From Diaphorobacter sp. HDW4B (GTDB lineage Bacteria; Pseudomonadota; Gammaproteobacteria; Burkholderiales; Burkholderiaceae_C): DNA of 64,000 bases. The notes beneath the pieces were generated by a model. The model made no database searches. It saw only the letters and a list, made by a program, of their open reading frames with translations, and was not told the origin of the DNA. Of this stretch, positions 53,460-62,804 are shown piece by piece. Position numbers and translations under genes: made by a program. The DNA lies in assembly GCF_011305535.1 (NCBI RefSeq), contig NZ_CP049905.1, forward strand, positions 5,020,001 to 5,084,000, read 5' to 3'. How positions within the stretch are numbered: position 1 is the first letter of the stretch; each line of letters opens with the position of its first letter.

Positions 53460-55835
53460 ATGTCGTCAGTCACCACACCGCGTCCAGCAAGCTGGCAAAG
53501 ATGGGTTGCTCCAGCCGCATTGGCGTTCTGCGCCGCAATGACCGACGCCGAAGCCGAAGTGGTCTCGATTCCTCCTGTGCCAACTTACGCTGCCATGCCT
53601 TTCCCGGCGCAAAGCGGGTTTCTGCGTGACAGCGATGGCGCAGTGCTGTGGCCTGCGGGCACCAATACCTACTGTCGGGCCGACCCATCGCAACCCTGCA
53701 TCGACTGGGGCCTCGCGTGGTATCGCTGGAATCCGGCGACGGGTGAGCACTCCAGGAACAACCTGGGTGTGGCGGCGGGCAGCTACTATCCGCGCGTGGT
53801 TGCCGGGCGCAATGTGTGGATGCACACCGCACCCATGTTGGAGCCCACGGCGCGGCAAACATGGCGCGTGTTGCTGAAGACGCCCGAAGCACTGATCGAG
53901 CAGGAATTTCCGGCGGACAGCTACCGCCATATCGAAGAGCTGGTTCCGCTCGGCGAAGACGCCGTGTTTGCCATGCAGCGCGATGAAACCACACGCCATC
54001 CGCGCGGCCTGTTGCTGCAGCGGGTAGGAGCCAAGATCGAGTTGCATCCCATGCCGGAGCTACCCGAAGTGCTTCGCGACGACTATGCCGTGGTGGCTCT
54101 GGACGAGCAGCGCATCATGCTGATTGGCGGCGGTGCAGGCAAGTACCGGGGATGCGTGGAGGAGTGCCTCGCGAGCACCCATGTGCTGGATCTGAAAGTC
54201 AGGCGTTGGACACCCGGCCCGTCGATGCTGGAGGGCCGCGCGGAAGCCGTTACAGCGCGTCTGCCGGACGGCTCGGTGCTGGTGGCAGGCGGCTATACCA
54301 AGGCCGAACCTTGGGGGCCCGGGCCATCGCGCACGGCGGAGCTGTGGAGCCCGGTCAGCAATCGCTTCGAGCCACTGCCGCCCATGCCGGTTCCCACCGC
54401 ACGCGCCAAGGCGTACTGGGCTCCGGGCCAGGAAGGGCGCACGCTGCTGATCGCGGAAGGCATGAGCGCTGGCATTTCCGCATTCGATGTGCAGCGCCGG
54501 GCTTGGTATCTGGCGGGCGCGTGGGAGGCTGGCAGCGAGGAAGGTGCCTGCACGTTCGTGCCTTTCAAGAAGGGCGAGCAGACCTGGGCCTGGCAGAACT
54601 TCAAATCGGAAGGTCATTACTCAAGCAAGTCCTGCGAGTACAGGCTGATCCGGCTGACGAAGCTGCTTGAGCCGCGTGCACCGGGCGCACAGGCCACGGG
54701 GCCGATCTGGAACGAGGTGGCTGCGGGGCGTTGGGGCGCAAGCCTGCTGGCAGTCGATGGCAAACATCCCGCCTTGCTGGTCGGCGGCACCATGCACACG
54801 GGCATGAACTCTCACCAGCTTTCCGCAGCGGTCATTGCTGTCGATGCGGCGGGCAGGGCGTTTGCGTTGCCCAGCCTTCAACATGCGCGGCGCTCTCCCA
54901 ACGTGCTGCGCGTCGGCGACGGTGTGCTGGTGGTGGGCGGCAGCAACGAATCGGTTTTTCGCCGCAATCAACCTGTCTTGCCTGTGGAATGGTTGCCGTC
55001 CACGGAGCGCGGTCTCGATGCTCGCTGGACGGTGCTTGCGGACACGGGGCTGGACGCGAATTCGCTGGTGACGCCGCGCCGCACCTCGGACGGCTTGTTG
55101 GAATTGGTCGATGCGACGAGCGTGATGCGTGTGCAGGTGAAGACCGGTGCTTCGCAGGATGAGCCGACTTTTGTGCGCGAAGCTTGGGCGCAACTGCTTC
55201 GTTCGAGACGATCATTTGAAGACTCGCGCGTGCAGATGCGCGAGCTGGACGATGGCCGCGTGATTGTGGCGGGTGGCGAGGTGCAGTCCGTACGCATCGC
55301 GTTATGGAGCGAAGAGGTGGCGCTTGCCAGCACTGCGCCGGACAGCTATGTCTCTATCGGTTATTGGGGGCCGGAGCAGGAGCACGAGATCATCGCGCCC
55401 GACGGCAAGGCGAGCCTGTCTGCGCCATCGAGACTGCCAGGCGGCACGGTCGTGATTCTCGACAGCGGCCATGTGGTCAAGGCGCATACGGCGACAAGCG
55501 ATGGGCGGCTTGCCTTCGAGATGCATGATCCGCACACCTTGCGCTGGCGCGATCTGGCAGCCGCGCCTTCCGAGATGCAGTTGCCGGGTCGGTGGCAGAT
55601 GAGTGCGCAGGGAAACGAGTTGCTGCTGGCGGCGCAGAAAACCGAACAGACACCGCATCAGACGCAGCGCGCCATCTGGCGCATGAACTTCGCCAGCAAC
55701 GACTGGGAAAAGCTGTGGGAGGAGCGCGATGTGAAACCGGGCAGCGACGAATCGAATGTGCCGGTGGGAGCGGGTCTGGTGATCGTTTCGCTGCCCGATG
55801 GCACCCGTGCTGTGGTCTCGATGGGAGGCATATGA
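53460..55835 (+). CDS. Secreted Kelch-like beta-propeller protein
   Basis: A 791-residue protein with an N-terminal export signal (WVAPAALAFCAAMTDAEAE). Kelch-like blades recur: ALDEQRIMLIGGGAGKYRG, TARLPDGSVLVAGGYTKAEP, VLRVGDGVLVVGGSNES, MRELDDGRVIVAGGEVQSV. Between them are strand patterns like STHVLDLKVRRWTPGPSMLE and TAELWSPVSNRFEPLPPMP. No catalytic motif (such as galactose-oxidase Cys-Tyr) was recognised. Its stop overlaps the next gene's start by ATGA, so the two are translated together. A role in carbohydrate or protein binding at the envelope is a guess. Confidence 0.72.
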   Translation: MSSVTTPRPASWQRWVAPAALAFCAAMTDAEAEVVSIPPVPTYAAMPFPAQSGFLRDSDGAVLWPAGTNTYCRADPSQPCIDWGLAWYRWNPATGEHSRNNLGVAAGSYYPRVVAGRNVWMHTAPMLEPTARQTWRVLLKTPEALIEQEFPADSYRHIEELVPLGEDAVFAMQRDETTRHPRGLLLQRVGAKIELHPMPELPEVLRDDYAVVALDEQRIMLIGGGAGKYRGCVEECLASTHVLDLKVRRWTPGPSMLEGRAEAVTARLPDGSVLVAGGYTKAEPWGPGPSRTAELWSPVSNRFEPLPPMPVPTARAKAYWAPGQEGRTLLIAEGMSAGISAFDVQRRAWYLAGAWEAGSEEGACTFVPFKKGEQTWAWQNFKSEGHYSSKSCEYRLIRLTKLLEPRAPGAQATGPIWNEVAAGRWGASLLAVDGKHPALLVGGTMHTGMNSHQLSAAVIAVDAAGRAFALPSLQHARRSPNVLRVGDGVLVVGGSNESVFRRNQPVLPVEWLPSTERGLDARWTVLADTGLDANSLVTPRRTSDGLLELVDATSVMRVQVKTGASQDEPTFVREAWAQLLRSRRSFEDSRVQMRELDDGRVIVAGGEVQSVRIALWSEEVALASTAPDSYVSIGYWGPEQEHEIIAPDGKASLSAPSRLPGGTVVILDSGHVVKAHTATSDGRLAFEMHDPHTLRWRDLAAAPSEMQLPGRWQMSAQGNELLLAAQKTEQTPHQTQRAIWRMNFASNDWEKLWEERDVKPGSDESNVPVGAGLVIVSLPDGTRAVVSMGGI

Positions 55836-56635
55836 GCAGTTCGGCAACGCATGTTCAACGCCGCGTCAACGCACTTGCTTTGGTGCTGATGGGCGTGTTT
55901 TTCGGAGCGACGGTTCGGGCACAGGAGATGCGACTCGAAGGCGTCACGCAGATGGTCTTCGGCGATGCTGTGTGGACTGCGGACAAAGGCTACAAGGCCA
56001 GCAGGAACTGGCTGGCGTTGGCCTGCGATGCGAACGACTGCGCGTTGGAGTCAGCGCGCCTCACACCTGTTCGGGCGAAGTGGCAGGGCCATTACGACGA
56101 TCAGCCGACGTGGGGAGTTGAACTCCGCTTTTCGCGTCCGAACAAAAGCGCCCGCAAGCCGATCGCATGGCTGCGCAAAACATCGCGCCTGTCTTGGTTG
56201 AAGCCCGGGCCGGTGCCGACTTACGCGTCGGCCCTGGGCGGAGTGCGTGCCGCTGCCGGGATAGGCACGATGGAGATCGAGCTGAAATCGCCAACGGGAA
56301 GCGTCAGCCGACTCGTGCCGTTGCTCAGGAAGGACAAAGGCCAATTCCTGCTGCAACTGCGCAGCGACAACAAGCGCCAGATGCTGATCGAGCTGGGTGC
56401 CTGCGAGCACGAGATCGATATGAGCTACCTGCAATGGAGCGGCGACATGGACGGCGACGGAAAGACCGACTACTTGATCGACTCCGCCTCCAGCGTGGGC
56501 GAGCCGGTGCTTTATGTGTCCAGCCTCGCCAATGCCGACGAACTGGTGGGCGTTGCAGCCGTGGGCATCGTCACTCCGTTTGGCGGGGAGTGCGATGGCG
56601 GCGGCTGGTTGGAGTCCGGCAGTAGCGATCAGTAG
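55832..56635 (+). CDS. Secreted protein with EF-hand-like calcium loop
   Basis: A 267-residue exported protein with a signal peptide (ALALVLMGVFFGATVRAQ). Most of it is unfamiliar. Near the C-terminus, LQWSGDMDGDGKTDYLIDSA carries the DxDGDGxTD pattern of EF-hand/dockerin or FG-GAP calcium loops. The preceding VSRLVPLLRKDKGQFLLQLR looks strand-rich. Translationally coupled (ATGA) to the Kelch-like gene, it is probably its partner in the envelope. Confidence 0.7.
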   Translation: MSSSATHVQRRVNALALVLMGVFFGATVRAQEMRLEGVTQMVFGDAVWTADKGYKASRNWLALACDANDCALESARLTPVRAKWQGHYDDQPTWGVELRFSRPNKSARKPIAWLRKTSRLSWLKPGPVPTYASALGGVRAAAGIGTMEIELKSPTGSVSRLVPLLRKDKGQFLLQLRSDNKRQMLIELGACEHEIDMSYLQWSGDMDGDGKTDYLIDSASSVGEPVLYVSSLANADELVGVAAVGIVTPFGGECDGGGWLESGSSDQ

Positions 56636-56641
56636 AGCGGA

Positions 56642-58396
56642 TCAGTGCTCGAAATGCAGTTTGAGCACCGACGTCTCCGCGCCTGATTCGGCCGTCTGCA
56701 CCCGGTCGGCCAGATGGGTGAGCAGTCGGCCCGAGACGTTGTCCAGCGCGGCGAGCAGGTCGGCTTCGTCGCCGTCGAGCAGGTCCTGGCCATGTTGTTG
56801 CGCCGCGTTGGATGCAGCGCCGCCGATCTTCAACGGCGCACCGCTGTGCAGCAGTTCCAGATCGAGATTGAATTCGTCGAAGCTGCCGCGAATGCTTTGC
56901 AGTTTGCGCACGCCCGATGCTTCGATGGCTTCTGCGGCTTCGAGGGCGGCCATGGCGGCGCGTTGTACGACCTTGCGGCGCACGCCCCAGGCGGCTCCTT
57001 GGGATTCGACGAAGTTGATGATGTCGTTGTGCAGGTCGGCGGCATGGAGCGTCTGCTGCGCGCGCTGCGCGGTGCCGAGGCGAAACAGCAGATTGAGCGC
57101 GATGACGACGAGCCCGGCCATCACGAAGCCGCTGCCGATCAGAAAGCGCCAGCTTGCGGGTACGTCCTGCGTCATCTGCGGCATGAGCATGATGGACAGG
57201 CCGATGCAGATCGCCAGACCGACGGTGAAGATGCCGCGGCTGTCCATGGCGCGCGAGGCGATCAGCTCGAAGCCCGAGACGATGAGGAAGCACGCGGCAT
57301 ACAGCTCGACCGCTCCGAGCACGGGTTCGGGGATCAGCGTGAGCGCGAGAGTCACCTGCGGAAGAAACGCGACCAGCACCAGAATCGCGGCCGTCATCAG
57401 GCCGATGCGGCGCGCGGTGGAGCGGGTGGCGTGCGCCAGTGCGATGTTGGTGGAGCAGGTGCAGGTGGGAAAGCCGCCCAGCATGCCGCTGATGATGTCG
57501 CCGATGCCGTTGGCCTTGATGCCGCCGCCCACGGCCTTCATGTTGGCGCGTTTCCAGTCGGCGTCGTCCATCTTGTCGAGCATGGTGACGCTGCCGAGGT
57601 TGTCGAGCTGCGTGAGGATGGCGATCAGCCCGATGGCAATGACCATCGCGAAATCGATGCTGAACACGGGTGCGTGGATGCTGGGAAGCGCAAGAACCGG
57701 CACGCTTTGCAGCGCGTCGAGTCCTTCCAGACGCCCGAGCAGCGCGGCCACGACGATGCCGGTGACGATGCCCGCGAGCAGACTCAGCAGGCGAAGTCGT
57801 TTTCCGGCCCAGACCGACAGAACGATGATGACGCCCAGCGTCGCGCCTGAAATCGCGACGCTGCCGAGATTGATCTTCCAAAGATGATCGAGCCCGAGCG
57901 TGTGCCGCATCGCGGATTCAACCAGGGCCATGCCGCCCATGCAGATCACGGTGCCGACGACGGCAGGCGGAAACAGCGGGCGCATGCGTGTCATCAGCGG
58001 GCCGACCGCGAGTGCCACCACGCCGTAGACCAGTGCGATCACCGCCATCGCGCCCGGCCCGTGCGCCGCCACCATCGCGGAGACGAAAGTGATCATGAAG
58101 GGATTGGGCATGTGCACCAGCAAGGTGCCGCTGCCGAATCGCCCGCCCCAGGCCTGCAGCGCCGTGCAGATGGCCATGCCGATCAGCGTCATCGCCACCA
58201 TCGATTGCATGCCGTAGCGGTCCAGTCCCGCGGTCTTGGCCGCCGCCAGCACATAGGTGATGAAGGCCATCGCCGTGGTGGCGTGCTGGCCGCCCAGAAT
58301 CAGCAGGCTGCCGAGCGGTACTTTGTCATCGGCTGCGAAAACGAGATCGGGCGGACGGCGGCGGACAGGTGAGGGTGGCAGGCGAAGCTGGAACAT
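56642..58396 (-). CDS. NCS2-family (uracil/xanthine) permease with C-terminal cytoplasmic domain
   Basis: A 584-residue transporter of nucleobases or similar rings with 12-14 helices: LILGGQHATTAMAFITYVLA, LVHMPNPFMITFVSAMVAAH, IAILTQLDNLGSVTML, and the substrate-binding region GIGDIISGMLGGFPTCTCST. After the last helix a soluble domain of about 140 residues follows (DLHNDIINFVESQGAAWGVR, MAALEAAEAIEASG, DEFNLDLELLHSGA), resembling the HATPase-like tail seen in some NCS2 members. The ATG at 58396 starts the conserved part; a TTG five codons upstream is unlikely. It is convergent with the EF-hand gene, leaving 6 bp between stops. Confidence 0.88.
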   Translation of the reverse strand: MFQLRLPPSPVRRRPPDLVFAADDKVPLGSLLILGGQHATTAMAFITYVLAAAKTAGLDRYGMQSMVAMTLIGMAICTALQAWGGRFGSGTLLVHMPNPFMITFVSAMVAAHGPGAMAVIALVYGVVALAVGPLMTRMRPLFPPAVVGTVICMGGMALVESAMRHTLGLDHLWKINLGSVAISGATLGVIIVLSVWAGKRLRLLSLLAGIVTGIVVAALLGRLEGLDALQSVPVLALPSIHAPVFSIDFAMVIAIGLIAILTQLDNLGSVTMLDKMDDADWKRANMKAVGGGIKANGIGDIISGMLGGFPTCTCSTNIALAHATRSTARRIGLMTAAILVLVAFLPQVTLALTLIPEPVLGAVELYAACFLIVSGFELIASRAMDSRGIFTVGLAICIGLSIMLMPQMTQDVPASWRFLIGSGFVMAGLVVIALNLLFRLGTAQRAQQTLHAADLHNDIINFVESQGAAWGVRRKVVQRAAMAALEAAEAIEASGVRKLQSIRGSFDEFNLDLELLHSGAPLKIGGAASNAAQQHGQDLLDGDEADLLAALDNVSGRLLTHLADRVQTAESGAETSVLKLHFEH

Positions 58397-58563
58397 GCGG
58401 GTGGCTGACAACGACGCAAAGGCGCATCGAAAGCGACCGATTCTCCGGGAGCATCACAGAACACGCATGCGCGTTTGTCCGGGTGAAAAGCAGTGAACTT
58501 TTGGGCGGCTGATGTTACTGTGAACCTCGAGGCGATAGCGGTGATTTCAGGGGTCGGCGGACG

Positions 58564-58594
58564 AAAAAAAGCCTCCCGATTGGCATCGGGAGGC
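58564..58594 (-). terminator. Rho-independent terminator after yeiH (minus strand)
   Basis: Perfect 10-bp stem GCCTCCCGAT / ATCGGGAGGC with a 4-nt loop. The A7 run on its left reads as T7 on the minus strand, 83 bp after the yeiH stop. The rest of the 58397-58676 gap holds nothing assignable. Confidence 0.88.
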
Positions 58595-58676
58595 GATGAA
58601 AGCAGGGCAATCTGCATTGCCCGGCGCCATTGGGATTTCCTTTTCCTAACCTTCTGTTTTTTCTTGTTCAGTCTCC

Positions 58677-59762
58677 TCACGCCCCCAGCAGCAGTCGGCT
58701 GAGCAGACCGCCGCCGATCACGAGCCACACTGCGAGGATGGCAGCGAGCAGCAATGGCTTCACGCCGGCCTTCTTGATCGAGCTGACATGCGTCGTCAGA
58801 CCCAGACCCGCCATGGCCATGGCCAGCAGCACGTTGGCGGCTGTATTCACGTTGGAGACCAGTTCCTTGGGCAGCAGATTCAGCGAGTTGAACAGCACCA
58901 CGGCGACGAAACCGAATGCGAACCAGGGCAGGGTCATCTTGGTCTTCTGGCCATCCGCGCCGGCTTGCGCGTTTTCCGTACGGGCCAGGTACGCCGAGAG
59001 AATCACGAGGAACGGAGCCAGCATCATCACGCGCACCATCTTGGAGACCAGCGCGGTGGCGGCTGCTTCGGGGCCCATGTTGCGGCCTGCGGCTACCACT
59101 TGGGCCACTTCGTGGATGGTCGCACCGGTGTAGATGCCGAATTCAGTGCCGTCACCAGGAATGAAGCCTGCCGTCAGATTCCACTGGTAAAACATGGGGT
59201 AGAGGAACATGCAGATCGTACCGAACACCACCACGGTGGCGACCGCGACGGTCACTTGGTCGGCGCGCGCCTTCACGACGGGTTCCGTGCCCAGCACCGC
59301 AGCTGCGCCGCAGATCGAAGTGCCTGCACCAATCAGCATGACTTGCTTGCGGTCCATGCCCATCCACTTGTGGCCGATCAGCATGGCCAAGAGGAATGTG
59401 GCGCCAACGATGATGGCATCGAGTGTCACACCGGCCACGCCGACGTGCGCGATGTCGGTCGTGGTCAGGCGAAAACCGTAGAGCACGATGCCCAGGCGCA
59501 GCAGCGTTTGCTTGGTGAAGCCGATGCCTGTGCCAGTCGCTGGCGCAATGCTTCCATACACCGTATTGCCGAGAACCATGCCGATGAGGATGGAGAGCGT
59601 CAGCGCACTCAGTCCGTTGGCGGCGAACCACTCGAATGCGCCAAGGTAGGCGGAAACACCGGCAATCGCGCCGCAAAGAAGAATGCCCGGCAGGCGTTTG
59701 AACCAGATGGAACCTGATGCGGGCGGGGGAGCGTGATGGGTAACGGTTTTTGCGGTGGACAT
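58677..59762 (-). CDS. yeiH: YeiH family putative sulfate/sulfite exporter
   Basis: A 361-residue inner-membrane protein of the YeiH (Cons_hypoth698) family with about ten helices. Family signatures: GLSALTLSILIGMVLGNTVY, FTKQTLLRLGIVLYGFRLTT, LIGAGTSICGAAAVLGTEPV, FGIYTGATIHEVAQVVAAGR. Often annotated as a sulfate exporter on the basis of co-regulation with sulfur genes. It is divergent from a LysR gene like E. coli yeiE, the same arrangement as yeiH-yeiE there. Confidence 0.92.
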   Translation of the reverse strand: MSTAKTVTHHAPPPASGSIWFKRLPGILLCGAIAGVSAYLGAFEWFAANGLSALTLSILIGMVLGNTVYGSIAPATGTGIGFTKQTLLRLGIVLYGFRLTTTDIAHVGVAGVTLDAIIVGATFLLAMLIGHKWMGMDRKQVMLIGAGTSICGAAAVLGTEPVVKARADQVTVAVATVVVFGTICMFLYPMFYQWNLTAGFIPGDGTEFGIYTGATIHEVAQVVAAGRNMGPEAAATALVSKMVRVMMLAPFLVILSAYLARTENAQAGADGQKTKMTLPWFAFGFVAVVLFNSLNLLPKELVSNVNTAANVLLAMAMAGLGLTTHVSSIKKAGVKPLLLAAILAVWLVIGGGLLSRLLLGA

Positions 59763-59970
59763 GGGACTTGTCTTTCTCGTTCTATTTTTTTGGTTAGAAG
59801 CTTTTTTGCTTCAGTGGAACGAAATGTCTCAAAATCCTCATAAGCAATCCAACAGATTGTTTTTCTATAATCAATCAATGATTTAGCTTAATAACCAAAA
59901 CATCTATTAAAATCAATAGCAAACAATGACCTGCCAGTTGGGTCGAGCAATGTTTTTGAAGGAACTACCA

Positions 59971-60897
59971 ATGGACGTGTTGCGCCTGACGCTGAGGCAA
60001 TTGCAGATCTTCATGGCGGTGGCGCGCACCGGCAGCACGGCCAGTGCGGCCGAGGCGATTGCGCTGTCGCAGTCGGCCACCAGTTCCGCCATCAACGAGC
60101 TGGAACGGCTGCTGTCGCTGCGCCTGTTCGATCGCACGGGCCGCCGTTTGCTGCTCAACGACAACGGGCGTGCGCTCTTGCCGCGCGCTCAGGCGCTGCT
60201 CGAAGGGGCTGTGGATGTGGAGCGCATGGGGCTGGCGCCGGAAGAGCAGTTGCAGATGCTGCGCATCGGCGCGAGCACGACGCTCGGCAACCATGTGCTG
60301 CCGCGTCTGCTGGCCGAATATCTGGGCGACAGGCATGCCAAGGCTGCTTCATGGCATGCTCGGCTGGCGATCAACAACAGCGCGGAAATCTGCGCGCGCG
60401 TGGCCGCGTTCGAGCTCGACATCGGGCTGATCGAAGGGCCGTCACATGAACCGGCGCTCGAGGTCAACCCGTGGCTGCGTGATGAGCTGGTGCTGGTGTC
60501 GTCGCCCACGCATGCGCTCGTCCAATCGACGCGAACTTCGGGCAAGCCGCCCACCATCGACGAGCTGCGCAAGGCCGTCTGGCTGGTGCGGGAGCAAGGC
60601 TCGGGCACGCGCGAAGCGTCCGATGCGGCAGTGCTTCCACATCTCGGCGGCTACCAGCGCAGCATCGAACTCGGCAGTTCGGAGGCCATCCGCAGCGCCG
60701 CCGCATTGGGCCTCGGTATCGCCAGTCTGTCGCGTTTTGTGATCGACGACTACGTGCGCGATGGTCGCTTGATCGTGCTCGATTCCGAGATGCCGCACAC
60801 CGACCGCCAGTGCTACTGGGTGGTGCACCGCGACAAGCACTTCACACCTGCGCTGAAGGCGTTCGTGAGCTTGCTGGAGCGTTCTGCAAAGGGGTGA
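59971..60897 (+). CDS. LysR-family regulator, YeiE-like
   Basis: A 308-residue LysR regulator with helix-turn-helix LTLRQLQIFMAVARTGSTAS, AEAIALSQSATSSAINELER, LFDRTGRRLL, and an effector domain of the CysB/YeiE type (LRIGASTTLGNHVLPRLLAE, DIGLIEGPSHEPAL, WLVREQGSGTREASD). Divergent from yeiH, as in enterobacteria, where YeiE responds to sulfite. The ATG at 59971 follows GAAGGA at seven bases; 59926 and 59950 are less likely. The gap to yeiH is AT-rich with probable promoters and operator. Confidence 0.9.
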   Translation: MDVLRLTLRQLQIFMAVARTGSTASAAEAIALSQSATSSAINELERLLSLRLFDRTGRRLLLNDNGRALLPRAQALLEGAVDVERMGLAPEEQLQMLRIGASTTLGNHVLPRLLAEYLGDRHAKAASWHARLAINNSAEICARVAAFELDIGLIEGPSHEPALEVNPWLRDELVLVSSPTHALVQSTRTSGKPPTIDELRKAVWLVREQGSGTREASDAAVLPHLGGYQRSIELGSSEAIRSAAALGLGIASLSRFVIDDYVRDGRLIVLDSEMPHTDRQCYWVVHRDKHFTPALKAFVSLLERSAKG

Positions 60898-61891
60898 GGG
60901 TGGCCTGCAACACGCTGCGGCTGGCCTCGCGCACATCCGAAGGCGTGGCCTCGAAGCGGCGGCGAAAGCTGCGGTTGAAGTAGGACAGATCGCCAAAGCC
61001 CACATCAAAGGCGATGTCGCTGATGGAACGCGCCATCAGCCGCGCATCACGCAACAGTTGATGGGCCAGAGTCAGCCGGTGCTCCAGCACCAGAGCGCTG
61101 AAGCTCAGGCCTTCGCGCTCCAAAAGCAGGTGCAGGTAACGCGGGCTGATGCCCTGGCGCAGCGCGACGGCGGACACCGACAGCGCCGCATCGGTGAAGT
61201 GCCGCGCAATGTCTTCGCGAATGGTCAGCACTCGCGCCGCCCGCGCGCCCCGGCTTTGTGCCAGTTGCGCCGACTCACCCAGTGCGCCCACCGCCAGCGC
61301 GGCGAGATCGTGGAGATGCAGGTGAGCCGCGCGGCGCAGCTCGGGCGTGGCCAGTGCGCAGTGCTCGCTCAGCAACTGTGCATAGCCCATCAGCATGTGT
61401 GCGGCGGCGTTGTTGCGCAGCGGGCGCAGCAAGGCGGCGTCCACATCGATGCGCATCGAGGCCAGCATCGAGCGGCTCAGTGAGACAGACCACAAGTCGG
61501 ACAGCGTATGGTGGGTCGCCGTCTCCGGCAATCCCATTTGCGAGAGCATGGCATCGCCCTCGCCAAAATCCCATTGCTGGCCCGTCGCCCGCAGCGAACC
61601 TTGTCCCTTCGCCCAGCCATACAGCACCACGTTGTCGTCCATGCGGGCGTTGCTGGGGTGTATGCAGCGCGTGGGCGTGGTCTGGAAGCTCCCGATCATC
61701 GTGCTGCCGAACAGGGTGATGCTTCCATTCATGGACAAAGGCTGGCTGTGCAGTGGCTCCACCTGGATGCCGCCCAGCAACTGCATGAAGTCTTCCTGAA
61801 AAGCCCGGAGCGCTGGCGCAGTGCGGATGGGTTCGGTCCGAATCCACAGGGTATTGGGCGCATCGCTGGCTGCACCAACTGCGTTTTCCAT
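60842..61891 (-). CDS. AraC-family transcriptional regulator
   Basis: A 349-residue regulator with an N-terminal AraC-binding-like sensory region (FQEDFMQLLGGIQVEPLHSQ, SNARMDDNVVLYGWAKG) and a C-terminal pair of helix-turn-helix motifs (LSVSAVALRQGISPRYLHLL, ISDIAFDVGFGDLSYFNRSF, RRFEATPSDVRE). The ATG at 61891 was chosen; the frame is open upstream without coding character. Its 3' end overlaps the LysR gene's 3' end by 56 bp on the opposite strand. Its target is not apparent. Confidence 0.88.
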   Translation of the reverse strand: MENAVGAASDAPNTLWIRTEPIRTAPALRAFQEDFMQLLGGIQVEPLHSQPLSMNGSITLFGSTMIGSFQTTPTRCIHPSNARMDDNVVLYGWAKGQGSLRATGQQWDFGEGDAMLSQMGLPETATHHTLSDLWSVSLSRSMLASMRIDVDAALLRPLRNNAAAHMLMGYAQLLSEHCALATPELRRAAHLHLHDLAALAVGALGESAQLAQSRGARAARVLTIREDIARHFTDAALSVSAVALRQGISPRYLHLLLEREGLSFSALVLEHRLTLAHQLLRDARLMARSISDIAFDVGFGDLSYFNRSFRRRFEATPSDVREASRSVLQATLTPLQNAPASSRTPSAQV

Positions 61892-62278
61892 GGCTGACTC
61901 CCATAGGCCGATGTGGGCATGCCGTCGTTGGGGGCGGATCCAGACGCACCAGAACCGCTGCTTGCGCCGATTGGGTTGCAATAAGACTATTAAGTCAATT
62001 CAACCAATAAACATTTTAAAAACTCACAAAATCAAACATGTCCGATGAATGCGGCTGAAGGGCCTCTGCGTCTGATGTTGGCAAGCGCTGTCATGGGGCT
62101 GTTCACTTTGCGCAGGGTGCAGTGCGCTCCACTCCAAGACGGTCATGGACGGCGGGCTTAAGGTTGCCAACAACCCGTTCTCCAATGGGTCCAACAAGAA
62201 TGAGAGAGAGCCCGACGCCATGCCACATCCCACGCAAAACACCTGCGGCCCAAGGACAGCCGCGACCGGGGAGTCGCC
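61892..62278. other. Non-coding gap between AraC regulator and small membrane protein
   Basis: 387 bp. The first 150 bp contain an AT-rich tract (CAATAAACATTTTAAAAACT), probably the araC-type promoter region. Overlapping frames on both strands here lack coding character. No RNA gene or terminator is recognised. Confidence 0.4.
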
Positions 62279-62671
62279 ATGAAGCCCGATCTGAATGCCC
62301 AGTCGCCCCGGCTGCATTCGACGGCCCATCCGACGACGCGCACCCGCACACATGCCTCGACTCACAACCCATCCGGGCTGGAGCGCCAGGTGTGGCGGCA
62401 GTGGTATCTGCGATGTCTGACCTGGGCTTTCATGCTGTTGACGGCCGCGCGTCTGGTGGCCTACATGCCGACCGTGGTCTCCATCGTGCAAAGCCGCAAT
62501 TCGCAACAGCATTCGCTGTGGACCTGGCTGATCTGGGTGGGGGCCAACCTGACGATGGCGGCCTGGCTCTACGAGCACAACGGCCAGCAGATGGACAAAG
62601 CCATCGGGGTGAGTCTTGCCAACGCCACGGCCTGCGCGTTCACGGCGGTGGTGATTCTGTGGTTTCGCTGA
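62279..62671 (+). CDS. Small membrane protein of unknown function
   Basis: A 130-residue protein with a Thr/His/Arg-rich N-terminus followed by three membrane helices (LRCLTWAFMLLTAARLVAYM, LWTWLIWVGANLTMAAWLY, GVSLANATACAFTAVVILWF). Size and the repeated W/N/P-bearing helices faintly recall SemiSWEET-type sugar proteins, but the match is weak. No neighbour suggests a role. Confidence 0.6.
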   Translation: MKPDLNAQSPRLHSTAHPTTRTRTHASTHNPSGLERQVWRQWYLRCLTWAFMLLTAARLVAYMPTVVSIVQSRNSQQHSLWTWLIWVGANLTMAAWLYEHNGQQMDKAIGVSLANATACAFTAVVILWFR

Positions 62672-62804
62672 CGGGAAACGAAGTTTCAGAGAGAGGGACG
62701 GGGAGGGAGTGCGAGCGAGGGGAGCGCGTTTGGCGATCTTGGCAATCCTGGTGATCCAGACGCGCTCCTGCTTGCTTGCGTGTTTGCCTGTTCGGAGCAG
62801 GTGC

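Noticed and set aside
62024-62578. Minus-strand 184-residue open frame near the small membrane protein
   Set aside because: No motif, and it overlaps a plausible membrane-protein gene and an AT-rich promoter tract.
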